A stretch of 64,000 nt of DNA, from the NCBI GenBank assembly GCA_905178155.1, contig CAJINV010000004.1, positions 6,073,923-6,137,922 of the forward strand, written 5' to 3'. This stretch comes from Amoebophrya sp. A120. Taxonomy: Eukaryota; Sar; Dinophyceae; Syndiniales; Amoebophryaceae. Shown in pieces: positions 34,401 through 44,086 of this stretch. Both the position numbers and the translations under genes were made by a program. The notes beneath the pieces were generated by a model. That model did no database searches. It had not been told where the DNA came from and saw nothing but the letters and a program-made list of their open reading frames with translations. Each line of letters begins with the position of its first letter. Within the stretch, counting starts at the first letter, position 1.

Positions 34401-35252
34401 AGTAGACAAAAGTGGTCCTGTGCCTATCCTCGCAGCTCCTCCATTACCAGTAAGAAAGCTCCTTGTTGATGTCTTCTGGAACAAAGTTGCACTCGTGGCT
34501 GAAGAGGAACTAGCTAGCGTGAAGCCGGTCGCTGGGCGGGAGAGCGGCAGAAAGGAACTGTCCCCAGGTCCTCGTGCAGATGATGATCCAACCCCTCCCA
34601 CACCGCAATCATTCATTTCTGATGTCGTATCTACTACTTCTGCACGTAGTAGTTTCGTCGCCGGGGGCCCAAGAGCAGCAAAATTATCTTCGTCAGAATC
34701 GTCCGCGAAAATTTTTCGCAGCTTCTCCTGCAGCAAAACTTGGCGCTTGGTGTTGGTCGGTGCTTCATCACCATTACGATTACCCGCTCCGCTGGTGGGA
34801 TTGATGCCACGACCTTCAACCCCAGAAGCTTGAAGAAATCCACCACCACCACCGCGGCGCTCCACGGCTTTTCCCGAGGCACAGGCGAAGGAGGACGCGG
34901 TGGTCGGCTGGGCGAAAAAGGTAGTACAAGAAGACGTCGCCGATGCATTGGGATTGGGATTGGCAAGCGTGCCTGAAGGCGATGACGCCGGCTCCTGGTC
35001 GTGGTGTGCCTGAGAGGTAGAGGACGTCATAGAAGTTGTAGGTTTTGCTGACGATCCCGTTCCCGCGGTTTTGAAAGAACCGGAAAAGTAGCATGATGAG
35101 CTTTGTAGTTTATCCTTATTGCCGTTTCCCGCTTGAAGATCGGCCTCATCTCCCGGTTTCATCTTGCCAATTGGTGGGAAGTTCATCATCGAGGCTGAGC
35201 CACTGCCGATGTCGATGTCCACTTGGCAATCTGCTTGTGGTCCTTCTGGCAT
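28411..35252 (-). CDS. BRCA2: BRCA2-like recombination mediator with BRC-like motifs and FG-rich insertion
   Basis: Exons 35252-32519, 32210-32065, 31808-30628, 30433-28757 and 28576-28411 sum to exactly 1,962 codons plus stop after removing three introners (K, B, B) and one GT-AG intron (31809-32064). The N-terminal third has BRC-repeat-like pieces: SSFACASGKAV and SSFQLAGGA (FxxA cores), each followed by an L..K(I)F-acidic element (LRKIFADDSDED, RRVAKIFEDSSEEEE). These resemble the RAD51-binding repeat. Further on, LRQLYEEATNADMCSGQVVK and LTDGRYVMRARWDKHL match the helical/OB1 part of the BRCA2 DNA-binding domain, and after the next intron KLGFTPRLPIPIG with SIDVVVLRAV continues OB1. A long Ala/Pro/Ser region with scattered FG motifs (FSFGST, SSFGTA, STFGSF) then separates a C-terminal WWRNVSFDWLDEVL block. 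It probably loads RAD51 in homologous recombination. The FG region is unusual; without the OB matches I would have called it a nucleoporin. Confidence 0.72.
28577..28756. mobile_element. introner family B
   Basis: 180 bp between AAACC repeats; ends TATCCAGTGCAAAAGTATCG and CTTTTACACTGCATA. Removal joins WLDEVL to GIYNFRAA in the BRCA2-like gene. Confidence 0.93.
30434..30627. mobile_element. introner family B
   Basis: 194 bp between CAGCG repeats; ends TATGCATAGCAAAAGCATCG and CTTTTGCACAGCATA. Confidence 0.93.
32211..32518. mobile_element. introner family K
   Basis: 308 bp between TCGCG repeats; extended inverted ends built on GATCGAAATCGACAAGATCG. The right end has three extra bases (TAA) after CCATA. 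Removal keeps the BRCA2-like frame. Confidence 0.85.
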
Positions 35253-37203
35253 TTTGGTTTTTTTCGCACTGTTGCTCCTACAAAATAGAATTTAGACGAC
35301 GTACTAGCTGTGGCTGTCGGTGTCGGTGTAAGGACGAACAATAATAAACTACTCTCGAAGCTCCTACGCGCGATGACAAATTTGCCTTTCGCCACGTATC
35401 CGCCGGAAGTATTGACAATAGAAGCCATTTTGACAGAAGCAACATTTTCCTCTCTTCGATTTCGACAGCGACTCACATGATGACATCTTTTTTTTAAAGA
35501 TCCTCGGGTCGCTCAACAACGATAGCGGTGGCCGACGAGGAGGCATGTGCCAGATTTTTGCTTGTTCTCTCCAGCGATATTAATCCGATCACGAAGAGGA
35601 AGAACAGAAGAAGAAGTTTCCTTTCCGTAAGCAACTTCTTGCAGATGGACGACAGAAGCCGTTACTTCTTCGCTGCAATTTGAATTTCATTTTTTTCGCG
35701 GCGTTAAAGACAGTACATTTGACATTGTCATTTTCCAGAAAAAAAGTAAATAGTTCTGCTACTAGGTACCAGGTGAGATGAACGAGAAGTTGAGATGAAC
35801 CTCCTGCGCATTTGTCATACTAATTGTAAAATCGTAATTGCTCAATGACGACCTTGCGGACTGCTACAAGGTGCCTCGCGGGATAAGTCAGAATAACTAT
35901 AACGTTGTGCTTGTGCTATCATAATCATCAGAAAGGTGTGACTGTTGAGCTCAAAATCGTAATTTAGTCGTATGTGGAGAAAGAAGAAGATGATGAAGAA
36001 AATACCTCAAGCTACAATCAAGCATTCTTGTCACAACACAGGTGCAGCCGGTCATGACAGAGAGTCGAGTCGTACTCGTTGTACAAAAAACTTCTACAGC
36101 GCAGCAAAGATCAGCTGAGAAGAAAAGTGATGACAGATGATAATGAAGCAAACCACATGTAAGCCTGCGAACCTGCTGTATACTTCCAAAAGGGAAGCAA
36201 ATCCGAGCCAGAATGTGTGTATTCTCCATTGTCATGACGTCGAAATAAAATCGAAGTCGTATTGATTTACTTGGTGCTGTGCGTTGGTCTTGGTGCTACT
36301 GCTCATATTGATTCCTCATAATGATGTTAATGGGTGCGTTTTCTAAACCTAAAGGTTTCAGGTCGTCTTTGGAGTTTCTCAGTTCTTGAAACCACAACTC
36401 GCAATTCCACTCCGCAATGAAAATGCAAAGTGCGTTGCGGTAATATCCTGCAGGGGAAACTGAAGCTGAATGCATATTGGTGCATTTGTGGTAATGCGGT
36501 GGGCCCATACCATGACGATGACCCAATAAATGTTGCAAAGGGGAAAACAAAGGAGAAAAACAAAAACCACCCACTGAAAGCTGTTCGGCTAGGTAGCGAA
36601 ACCAATCCAGTACTTAATACATACTGCGCGCGCGGCGCACGTATTTTATATTACAGCGTCAAGTGCAATCAAATTGTATCTGATGTCGTTTAACTTTATT
36701 CTCAAAATGAGTTGTAAATTCGTGAGAAAAACGGCGGATTTCGATTCATCCAACAGTGTAAAACTTTTCTTCGTCATGCATCCAGGTCCAGCAGCGACAC
36801 AACAGCGCAAAAAATGTCGGAAAAAGTACGGGCACAGCGCGCTCCCGATGTAGTTTCATGTTCATCGGAGGAAATTAAGATCATACTTTCACCCAGAGTT
36901 GGTCAGCCCAGCTTCTACGTCCCACCAACCCTAGGAGTGCCGGATTTTTTCGCTCAAAAGGGTTTGCTGCACATCAGACTAGGCTCCGATATGCAGCTGC
37001 TCAACTTATGGTTAATATGACTTTCAATTCGTTCTCATCTTGAAAATGAACATGTCGTTTAAATTTGAAACCGCCTTGTACTTGTTACTTTTATCTATCG
37101 TTATTTTTCTAGTACGATTGAGGACCCAATTGTTTACTTGGCGCAAAATGCGCGTGCGTACAGGTACACCGTCGTTTGACAGTAGTTTCAACATTTCAGC
37201 CGT
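35253..37203. other. intergenic, no gene seen
   Basis: AT-rich stretch between the BRCA2-like start and the stop of the Gln-rich gene. A short frame MASIVNTSGG (35428, minus) precedes the BRCA2-like ATG, but joining it through GT/AG sites shifts the frame, so I leave it out. No repeat or introner seen. Confidence 0.55.
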
Positions 37204-38239
37204 TTAATACTGCTGATACTGCTGGTTGTAGCCGTAGTATCCGTCCCAACCACCTTGACCTTGTTGCGGTTGCTGGCTTTGCTGGTCCCAGTTTTGCTGT
37301 TGAGCATACATGTTGTTCGCCGGAACACCAGGCTTGCCGTATTGCTGTTTTGAATGTCATTCGAAAAACAAGTTTCCTCTGCTTACACTGCTAATAGATA
37401 GCAAAGAAAAAAGAAATCTATCACTTGCATCCGATAATACCGAGAGCGACGCTCTTTGTTGAGTGTATTCGTGAAGATCCAAATCCAATTATACCTGCTG
37501 CTGCGCATACTGTTGCTGCTGGTTCGGCTGAAACATCATGCTGTTTTGCTGCTGAGCCGGTTGCGCGGCCTGCTGCTGAGCGTACATATTCTGCTGTGCA
37601 CTCGCCTGCTGCTGTGCGGCATACATGCTCTGCTGCTGCTGCTGTGGCGTTTGCCCGTACATCGGTTGCTGATGACCTGGCAACTGTTGCGGACGCGCAA
37701 ATCCGGGCGCATTACCGTATTGCTGGTTGTAATTCGGCTGCTGTTGATTGTAATTTGGTTGCTGTTGCTGCTGCTGCGCATACTGCTGTTGTTGCTGCGC
37801 ATACTGCTGCGCATATTGTTGCTGCTGCGCAGAAGTTGCCTGCTGTCCCGGTGGGCCGGGAGGTGCACCCGGGGCTGCACCCGGCATGGCAGCCCGCTGC
37901 TGCTGCTGCGCCTGCTGCACTTGGGCAGCCTGTTGTTGAGCAGCGTACTGGTTGTAGTACTGTTGCTGCGCTGCCTGCTGCGCCGGAGTCTGTTGTTGCT
38001 GACCGTAGAGTGGCTGTTGTCCGTACTGCGATGCTGTCTGCTGTGACAACTGACCGAAGCTGGACGTTGTGCTGCCCGGTGCCTGCTGCTGGAGTTGGTT
38101 CAACAAAGTCTGTCCCGGTTGCATCACACTCGTTGCCGGCGTCATCGCGCTTCCGATTTGCGAGGCCGCTTGCTGCTGCTGATGATGCTGTTGTTGGTGG
38201 TGCTGTTGTTGCTGCTGCTGATGTTGCTGCTGCTGTTGT

Positions 38240-38274
<35 letters not shown>

Positions 38275-41200
38275 TTGGTGCTGCTGTTGCGCAACTGCAG
38301 CCTGTTGCTGCTGATTGTACTGCTGATTGTTAGTGTAATTTTGTTGCGCCGTTGGGGCGGGTACACCTGCTGGCAATTGCGGTGTCTGGCTCGGGGGAGC
38401 TCCTGGAACACCAGCAGCTCCAGGGACTACGACGTTAGTGGTCGAAGCACTGCCTGCTGCACTACCCTGCTGATGTCCTAGTTGCTGCGCGGCACTACTA
38501 TTGTTTTGCGGGGTTGCCATCGGCGTCGGCACCCCCGTCGGTTGCTGGTAACTGTGCGTCGCGCTTTGCGGGGTGGGGGTCGCGCCGGTCGTGTTCTGCT
38601 GCTGGTTATTAGTCCCGAACCCGCCAAGACTCGGGGTCGGCGCGCGGGACAAGTCGTTGGATTTTTTTCTGGCCTGTTGCTCGGCGGCGTACTTGGCCGC
38701 GGCATTCGGGTCCAGCTTTTCCACTTGTTCGTCAAAGAATTCGATGATGACTTGCGCGGAGATCGGGTTCCTTTGTTCCGTCTTGCGGCCCCAGCCGACG
38801 AAGATGTCCGCCGGCACGTCCTTCTTGGCCCCGGTGGCCTTCTCGGACCGCGGCTTCACCGACATGGAGACCCCGGCGATGTTCACGTAGACGCCGTCGC
38901 GAATCAGCTCCTTGCTGTTGCGAACCGCCTCGTCCTTGTCGGACCGCTGAAAAAACCAACAGAGCATGTCTCGGTGCCGCTCGTCTCGGAACGTCAACAG
39001 CGCGCAGCCAATTTCGGAGTGTTTCTTGGCGACCTGAAGACAGATGATTGTTGATCTTGTTTATCTAAAACTAAAACTTGTACAAGAGATTACCAAGCCA
39101 GGATGGATTCAGTACGTATAAAAATCAGTCCTCGCGGCGCACCACGCTTCGTCACATTTCATCACTCCTGAGTATTTATGAATGCCTTTCCTTTTAAACA
39201 GTCACAAGTACAATGATGAACTAAAGTACGGTATTATACCATGTATTTCCCCTCTTTTTCCTCTGCTTTCCGATCTCTCTCGCCGCCGCCGCGCGTTCGG
39301 CCCTCGTCGCCGCCGTCCATGCCACTATTCCTGCGTTCCCGGTTCCCGTAGTCCTTGCGCTCGGACATCTGCATGCGCTCCACTCGGTCGTCCCTGTAGC
39401 TGAAATCTGGTCGTCCAGACGATCCTTTGTTGTTCATGCCCCCACCACCTCCACGGTGGTTGTCGTTGTATCGGCCACCTCCCTTGTTGAAGCCTCCCTT
39501 GTTGCCACCAGCACCCCCCTGGTAGTCACCGGTATTGCTGTCAAACATGCCTCGCGGGTCGCTTGTCTGGGTGGGTGCGCGGCCCTGGAACCGGTCGGCG
39601 ACGGTGGCGACGCCGGGTCGGTTAAAGTTGTTGTTCATGCCGTTCCCGGACGCGCTCGTGTAGTCCCGCCTCTCGCCGGTGTTCATATCGCGTAACCGAC
39701 CCGCATGCTCCGGGGCCACGCGGTCTTGCACCCTGCCGTTCATCACCATTTGCGTCTCGTGGCCGTGGTTCGGACTGTCGTGCAGGGAACCGTAATTCGT
39801 CTTGGACGGACGGGGCTGTGACCAAAGTTGCCGATTTGAACAGATACGAAATCAAAAATTTTCATTTTGGTCTTCTAGGCAATAGTAAGTCTAACTAGAT
39901 TCTTTGTATATCAAACCCAATGTGGTGCCCTTAAACATACCTGAAATAACTAAAAATGCGCTTAGAACATATCATTTGTACGCTGAAAGACTTCTTGCCC
40001 TTCTCCTCTCCTTGCAAGTCGTCCCATCCTGAGAGCACCTCATCGCCACCCTGTGAGTCGTTCGAAATTGCAAGAATCTATAAATGAAAATCTGTGTGTG
40101 CATTTTTATGCGATTTGAAGCACAAATAGTACGGATACTTTTCGTTTTCCGATCAATGCATACCATGGAAGCACCATTAGCACAGACATCCTCAAAGGCG
40201 CCGGATAACTAGCGCAAGTACCTTCCCGTTGCTTTTTCCATCATTCTTCGGACCCTTCTTTCCCGCGAGCGGACCGCCGAATTTACTTCCGGCGTTTTTT
40301 GTTGAGGGCGTCGCGTTGAAGCGGTCGTACCCGTCCAGACCGGGTACCGCGCCGTAGTCGGGCGCGTCGTCGTACGCCTGAATGGGAGTTGAGATTGCAG
40401 TTTCGGCATGACAAAGCGAAATAAACTTCTCTTCAAAAATACTGCCTAGCATGGTATGCTCCAAGTTGGCGAAATTATTTGTGATGCATTTTGTACATCA
40501 TGTTGTAAGGGAAATTTGTATTGCATAACATGCACGAAAATGATGATCCATACCTGCTTATTGGAAAGCGGCGACATCATTCCTTTCTTTCCGCCTGCTG
40601 GCCCGCTTCGCTCTGGACTTCCTGGGGGCGATTCCCTACTGTTTTTCCCTTCCACCATGCTGGCCTGCTTCGCAGCGCGGGCTCGCTCCATATTTGATAT
40701 GTACCCCGGACCCTTCTTGCCGCCCATGGCTTGCTGGTGGGCGGGGACTGCTCCTGATGGAGCAGCTCCTGCGCTCAGACCATCGTCGTTGTTCTTGGTC
40801 ATCTTTCCACCCTTGTTGGCCCCCCGTTCCGGACTACTGTAGTCGCCTCCGGCGCCCTTGCGGCTCGCAATATGGTGATCTCGCTCATCCTGATTGTACG
40901 GGTCAAGAACTACTTTTCCGCCCTTCTTGTTCATTTTCCCATAAGAAGTATGATCCGCCGCGCCGCCCTTCTTGCCGCCCTTGTAGTTGTACCCGTCGTC
41001 GTCATCCGTCGTGTGCAAGTGCACCTGCCCCAACTTACTGGCGGTGGACTCCTTGCTCTGTGTGGGGCTGTCGCTGAGCTGCGCGGCTGCGCGGGTCAAC
41101 TCGCCGAGCGTCTTGGGCCGCTCGGCCTCCGTGATCTCGCGCCAGTCGTTCAGTTCGCGGTCCCAGATGTGGTTGCGGTACCACTCCTCTTTCTCTTTTT

Positions 41201-42371
41201 TTTTGGCTTCTTTTTTGGCCTTCTTTTCGTCGAGCTTGCGCTGCTCCTCCTCCTCCCAGGCCTTGCGCTCCTCCTCCTTCTTGCGCTTCTTCTCCTCCTT
41301 CTGAAGCCGCTTTTCCTGGTAATTGTGATAAGAATTTACACGACAAACATGCACTCTTGTATCATTATCAAGCCCAAGCAACATCTTGGAGCCCTGATTT
41401 GTGTTTCACGAATGCGAATGACAAAAAGAGAGCTGATAGATACAGTTCTAGTTGAAGTTTCCTTCAGGAGCAGGACAGTAAAGTACATTACTAGGTAATA
41501 GTTCTCTTGCGATACAAGCAGTCGTGAAATTGTTGAAGAAAATACCTCCTCCCAATCCGCCCACCATTTTTCCTCCGCGGCTTTCTTCGCTGCCTTTTTT
41601 TCCGCCTTTTCCCGCTTCTTCTCTTATCACAGAGAAAAAAGCCTGCAGATTTGTAATGCAAATATAATGATAAATAATCTGTCATGGGCGGACCCATAGC
41701 ATAGCATATGCAATACAGTTTTTTTTTAAAAATTTTCTGTGTATTTATTTTTGCATTACTAATGATGTGACCTGCCGGCTTTTTTCTGTGTGATATCTCT
41801 TCCTCTAAACGCTTCTTCTCCTCCTCTTCCTGTCGTTTTCTTTCCTCGACCGCCATCTTCTGGCGCTCCTTCTTGGAGTATGACAGGGCACAACTCCCCC
41901 TCACCCTCATTTGCGTTGCATGAACAGCAACACAAGCGCGGGCAAAGAAAAAGATGCAGCTTTTGCATGACAAATTCCTAGGAGATTGTAGTGCTGTTTC
42001 GGATGCCGGAATCTGTCATGCAAACAGTACTAACAGGCAAAGGGTGGATTTGGTATTTTGCATTACTAATGCGGGGGAGGGGGAGTTGTGCACTTTCATA
42101 TGGAGATTACCGGTTTCCAGGCGTCTGTCACCTCGGTTTTTTCCGCCAGGATGGCGTCCACCTGACGCTGCACGGCATCCTCGTCGCAGTCGCACTTTTC
42201 CACGATCTCGCACAGCTCGTTCTTGCTGTACGCAAGGTCCTGGAGCATGGGGTACAGGTTGTCCACCAATTTCTGCCCCTTCGCCGGGAGAAAATCGTAC
42301 AAATTTTGCTTTTTCCCATCGTCGCCAAGAATCTCCAGCACCCGCCGGCTCTGCGCCACGCGGTCGTCCAT
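37204..42371 (-). CDS. Gln-rich protein with CUE/UBA-like N-terminus and charged helix, about 1,200 aa
   Basis: Exons about 42371-42101, 41878-41796, 41624-41546, 41315-40554, 40377-40222, 39812-39239, 39033-37493 and 37346-37204. The first two introns are introners (C, J); the remaining ones have GT-AG ends. It starts MDDRVAQSRR. Residues about 50-80 (NELCEIVEKCDCDEDAVQRQVDAIL) resemble a CUE/UBA ubiquitin-binding helix bundle, tentatively. A long Lys/Glu coiled coil, a Gly/Lys-rich disordered part (KGGKK, PERGANKGG), Arg/Gly/Asn repeats, and a compact block (HSEIGCALLTFRDERHRDML to VEKLDPNAAA) follow. The last third is almost pure Gln with Tyr/Ala/Pro, ending QQYQQY. Such layouts are common in RNA-granule or transcription proteins, but no function can be assigned. 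The Gln tract is a CAG run prone to length change. Confidence 0.75.
38163..38290. repeat. CAG/CTG trinucleotide tract in coding sequence
   Basis: Runs of CTG with CTT/GTT interruptions on the plus strand encode the longest poly-Gln segment of the minus-strand gene. It is codon-interrupted (CAA and CAG mixed), with occasional His. Confidence 0.85.
40378..40553 (-). other. GT-AG intron with an introner relic
   Basis: Donor CAG/GTATGG and acceptor ATTCAG/G in the Gln-rich gene. Bases 40446-40525 match the end of the family I introner at 55735-55790 (CCAAGTTGGCGAAATT, TTTTGTACATCATGT, GGGAAATTTGTATT), and GTTTCGGCATGACAAA matches its other half. Confidence 0.75.
41625..41795. mobile_element. introner family J
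   Basis: 171 bp between TCTCT repeats; ends TATCACAGAGAAAAAAGCC and GCTTTTTTCTGTGTGATA. Confidence 0.93.
41879..42100. mobile_element. introner family C
   Basis: 222 bp between TGGAG repeats; ends TATGACAGGGCACAACTCC and GTTGTGCACTTTCATA. First intron of the Gln-rich gene. Confidence 0.94.
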
Positions 42372-44086
42372 GGTGTTTGCGTTCTACTTTCGCGGAAAAG
42401 GGGGGAAGTGCTGTAGAAGTCGCGGAATGGAATATCGGAGGTCTTATTCAACGAAATATTTTTTTATCGCCGGGTTTTAATTTTGTCGTTTTCTAGTTGG
42501 CGTGAAAAGAATGTAAAAATCTAATGGTCTTGTTCTAATATTATCGTGTTCATTTGATGCCAAGTGTAGTTCCTGCGTTCTTTTGATAGTACTTCTTCTC
42601 CTCGTTCATAGCAGTCTGTAGTCGAGCGAAAAAAAAAATCCTGTCCTACCAGAAGTATTTTTATGAAAAGCTGCAATTTTTTTCTGCGTCATTAATTCGT
42701 CCTTTATTTGCTTTTCTCCTCGCACAATCTTCAAACTAATATTATCGCTACTTTTTGATTTTGACAATTTCGATGGTCCTCCTCGGAGTTCAATGCTATA
42801 CTGATCTGACGAAGTGCCGCTGTAGTGGGTCATACAGAAAAACTTAGAACATTTTGAGTCGCAATTTGGTGGCTGGCTCGTCGCTAACGCCAATCTATTA
42901 TGACGAAAAAAAAAATCTGCGTAAAAAATACTCAGATCGCGTGGTTTGAAGACTTTCGTGCAGAGAAAAATCGAAATCGAAAAATAAACGAAGATCTTCG
43001 AGTCTCAGTTTTCAACGAGCAAAAAACTACGAGCATATTGTTCAGCTTGAGCGCGTTTTTTCTCATCACAACATCAAAATCAAAAGCAGAAATAGATCCA
43101 CATAGTCCTTCTTTTGTTCAACGCAGTTTTTGGGGCACTCATTCACGTTTGTACGACAAACGAGGCGCAAGAACTTTGCAAGCGCATGATCACACACGCC
43201 GAGCCAATGCGCGAAGATCATTCCTTTCTTACTTCTGGAATCGAGCTATTTAAACACGAGACGGTTACACGAGGAGATAGAGATTGCAGAAGGAACATAA
43301 TGATGGACCTGCTCTATCGTACTATGACGTAATGCTTCGCAAAGACCACGAGCAAGGTCCCGGCCTGCTCTACCTTGAGTTTCAGGAAGCAAAGGCGGGA
43401 AGCTGAGTTTCTTTTAATTTGGAGGCCAAGTACAACTTCACGGAAAGTTTTTTCTTACGACGACGTAGGAATTCTACATTCGATTCAATAGTTTCTGTCT
43501 TACATCATACATAACATCATAGACAAGATCTCAAAGTTCTTCTGTAATTGCGGTTGGCAGAATTGCAAAAGGGCTTAGAATTTATGGCAAACGTCGGATT
43601 TTTTATTCACACGTCGGAAAGGAGAGTAGAAATAATCGCTTCATTTTCTTTGCGTTTCGCAGTCAACAAACAAAGTAGAAGTCGGAGGTCTTGATGACAT
43701 ACTAGAGGCGGTGGAATTCATTATATCAGAGTATGGTGCACCAAAACTAACAACTTCTGCGCAGAGAAGTAGTCAAGATCAGTTAAATGTAAAGGATTTT
43801 ATTTTGTGGACAGCGGCTAGATATTCAAGATCAATAAAAAGTCAGAACCTATAGCGATGCTAGCAGAGGAGAAAAGACTGTCGGTTGTCGTTGCCCCGGT
43901 CGTAGGCGGATTCATTTATTGAGGTCAAACGCATTCATACTCATTGATTCACTGTCGGCTCACAGGCAAACGGCGTCGGCGCAAAAGTATAAGTACAATA
44001 ATCGATACCGGACTACAAGGATAGAACCTGCAGCAGGCTGGACTCTGTTCGCGTAGTTACTTCTTAGGTTCTCACCTAAACTACAC
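42372..44086. other. intergenic, no gene seen
   Basis: AT-rich DNA between the Gln-rich gene start and the patatin-like gene stop. The frames are short, on both strands, and lack motifs. No introner seen. Confidence 0.55.

Noticed and set aside
35349-35428. Possible first exon MASIVNTSGG for the BRCA2-like gene
   Set aside because: Splicing through the only GT/AG pair puts the downstream ATG frame out by one, so the ATG at 35252 is kept as start.
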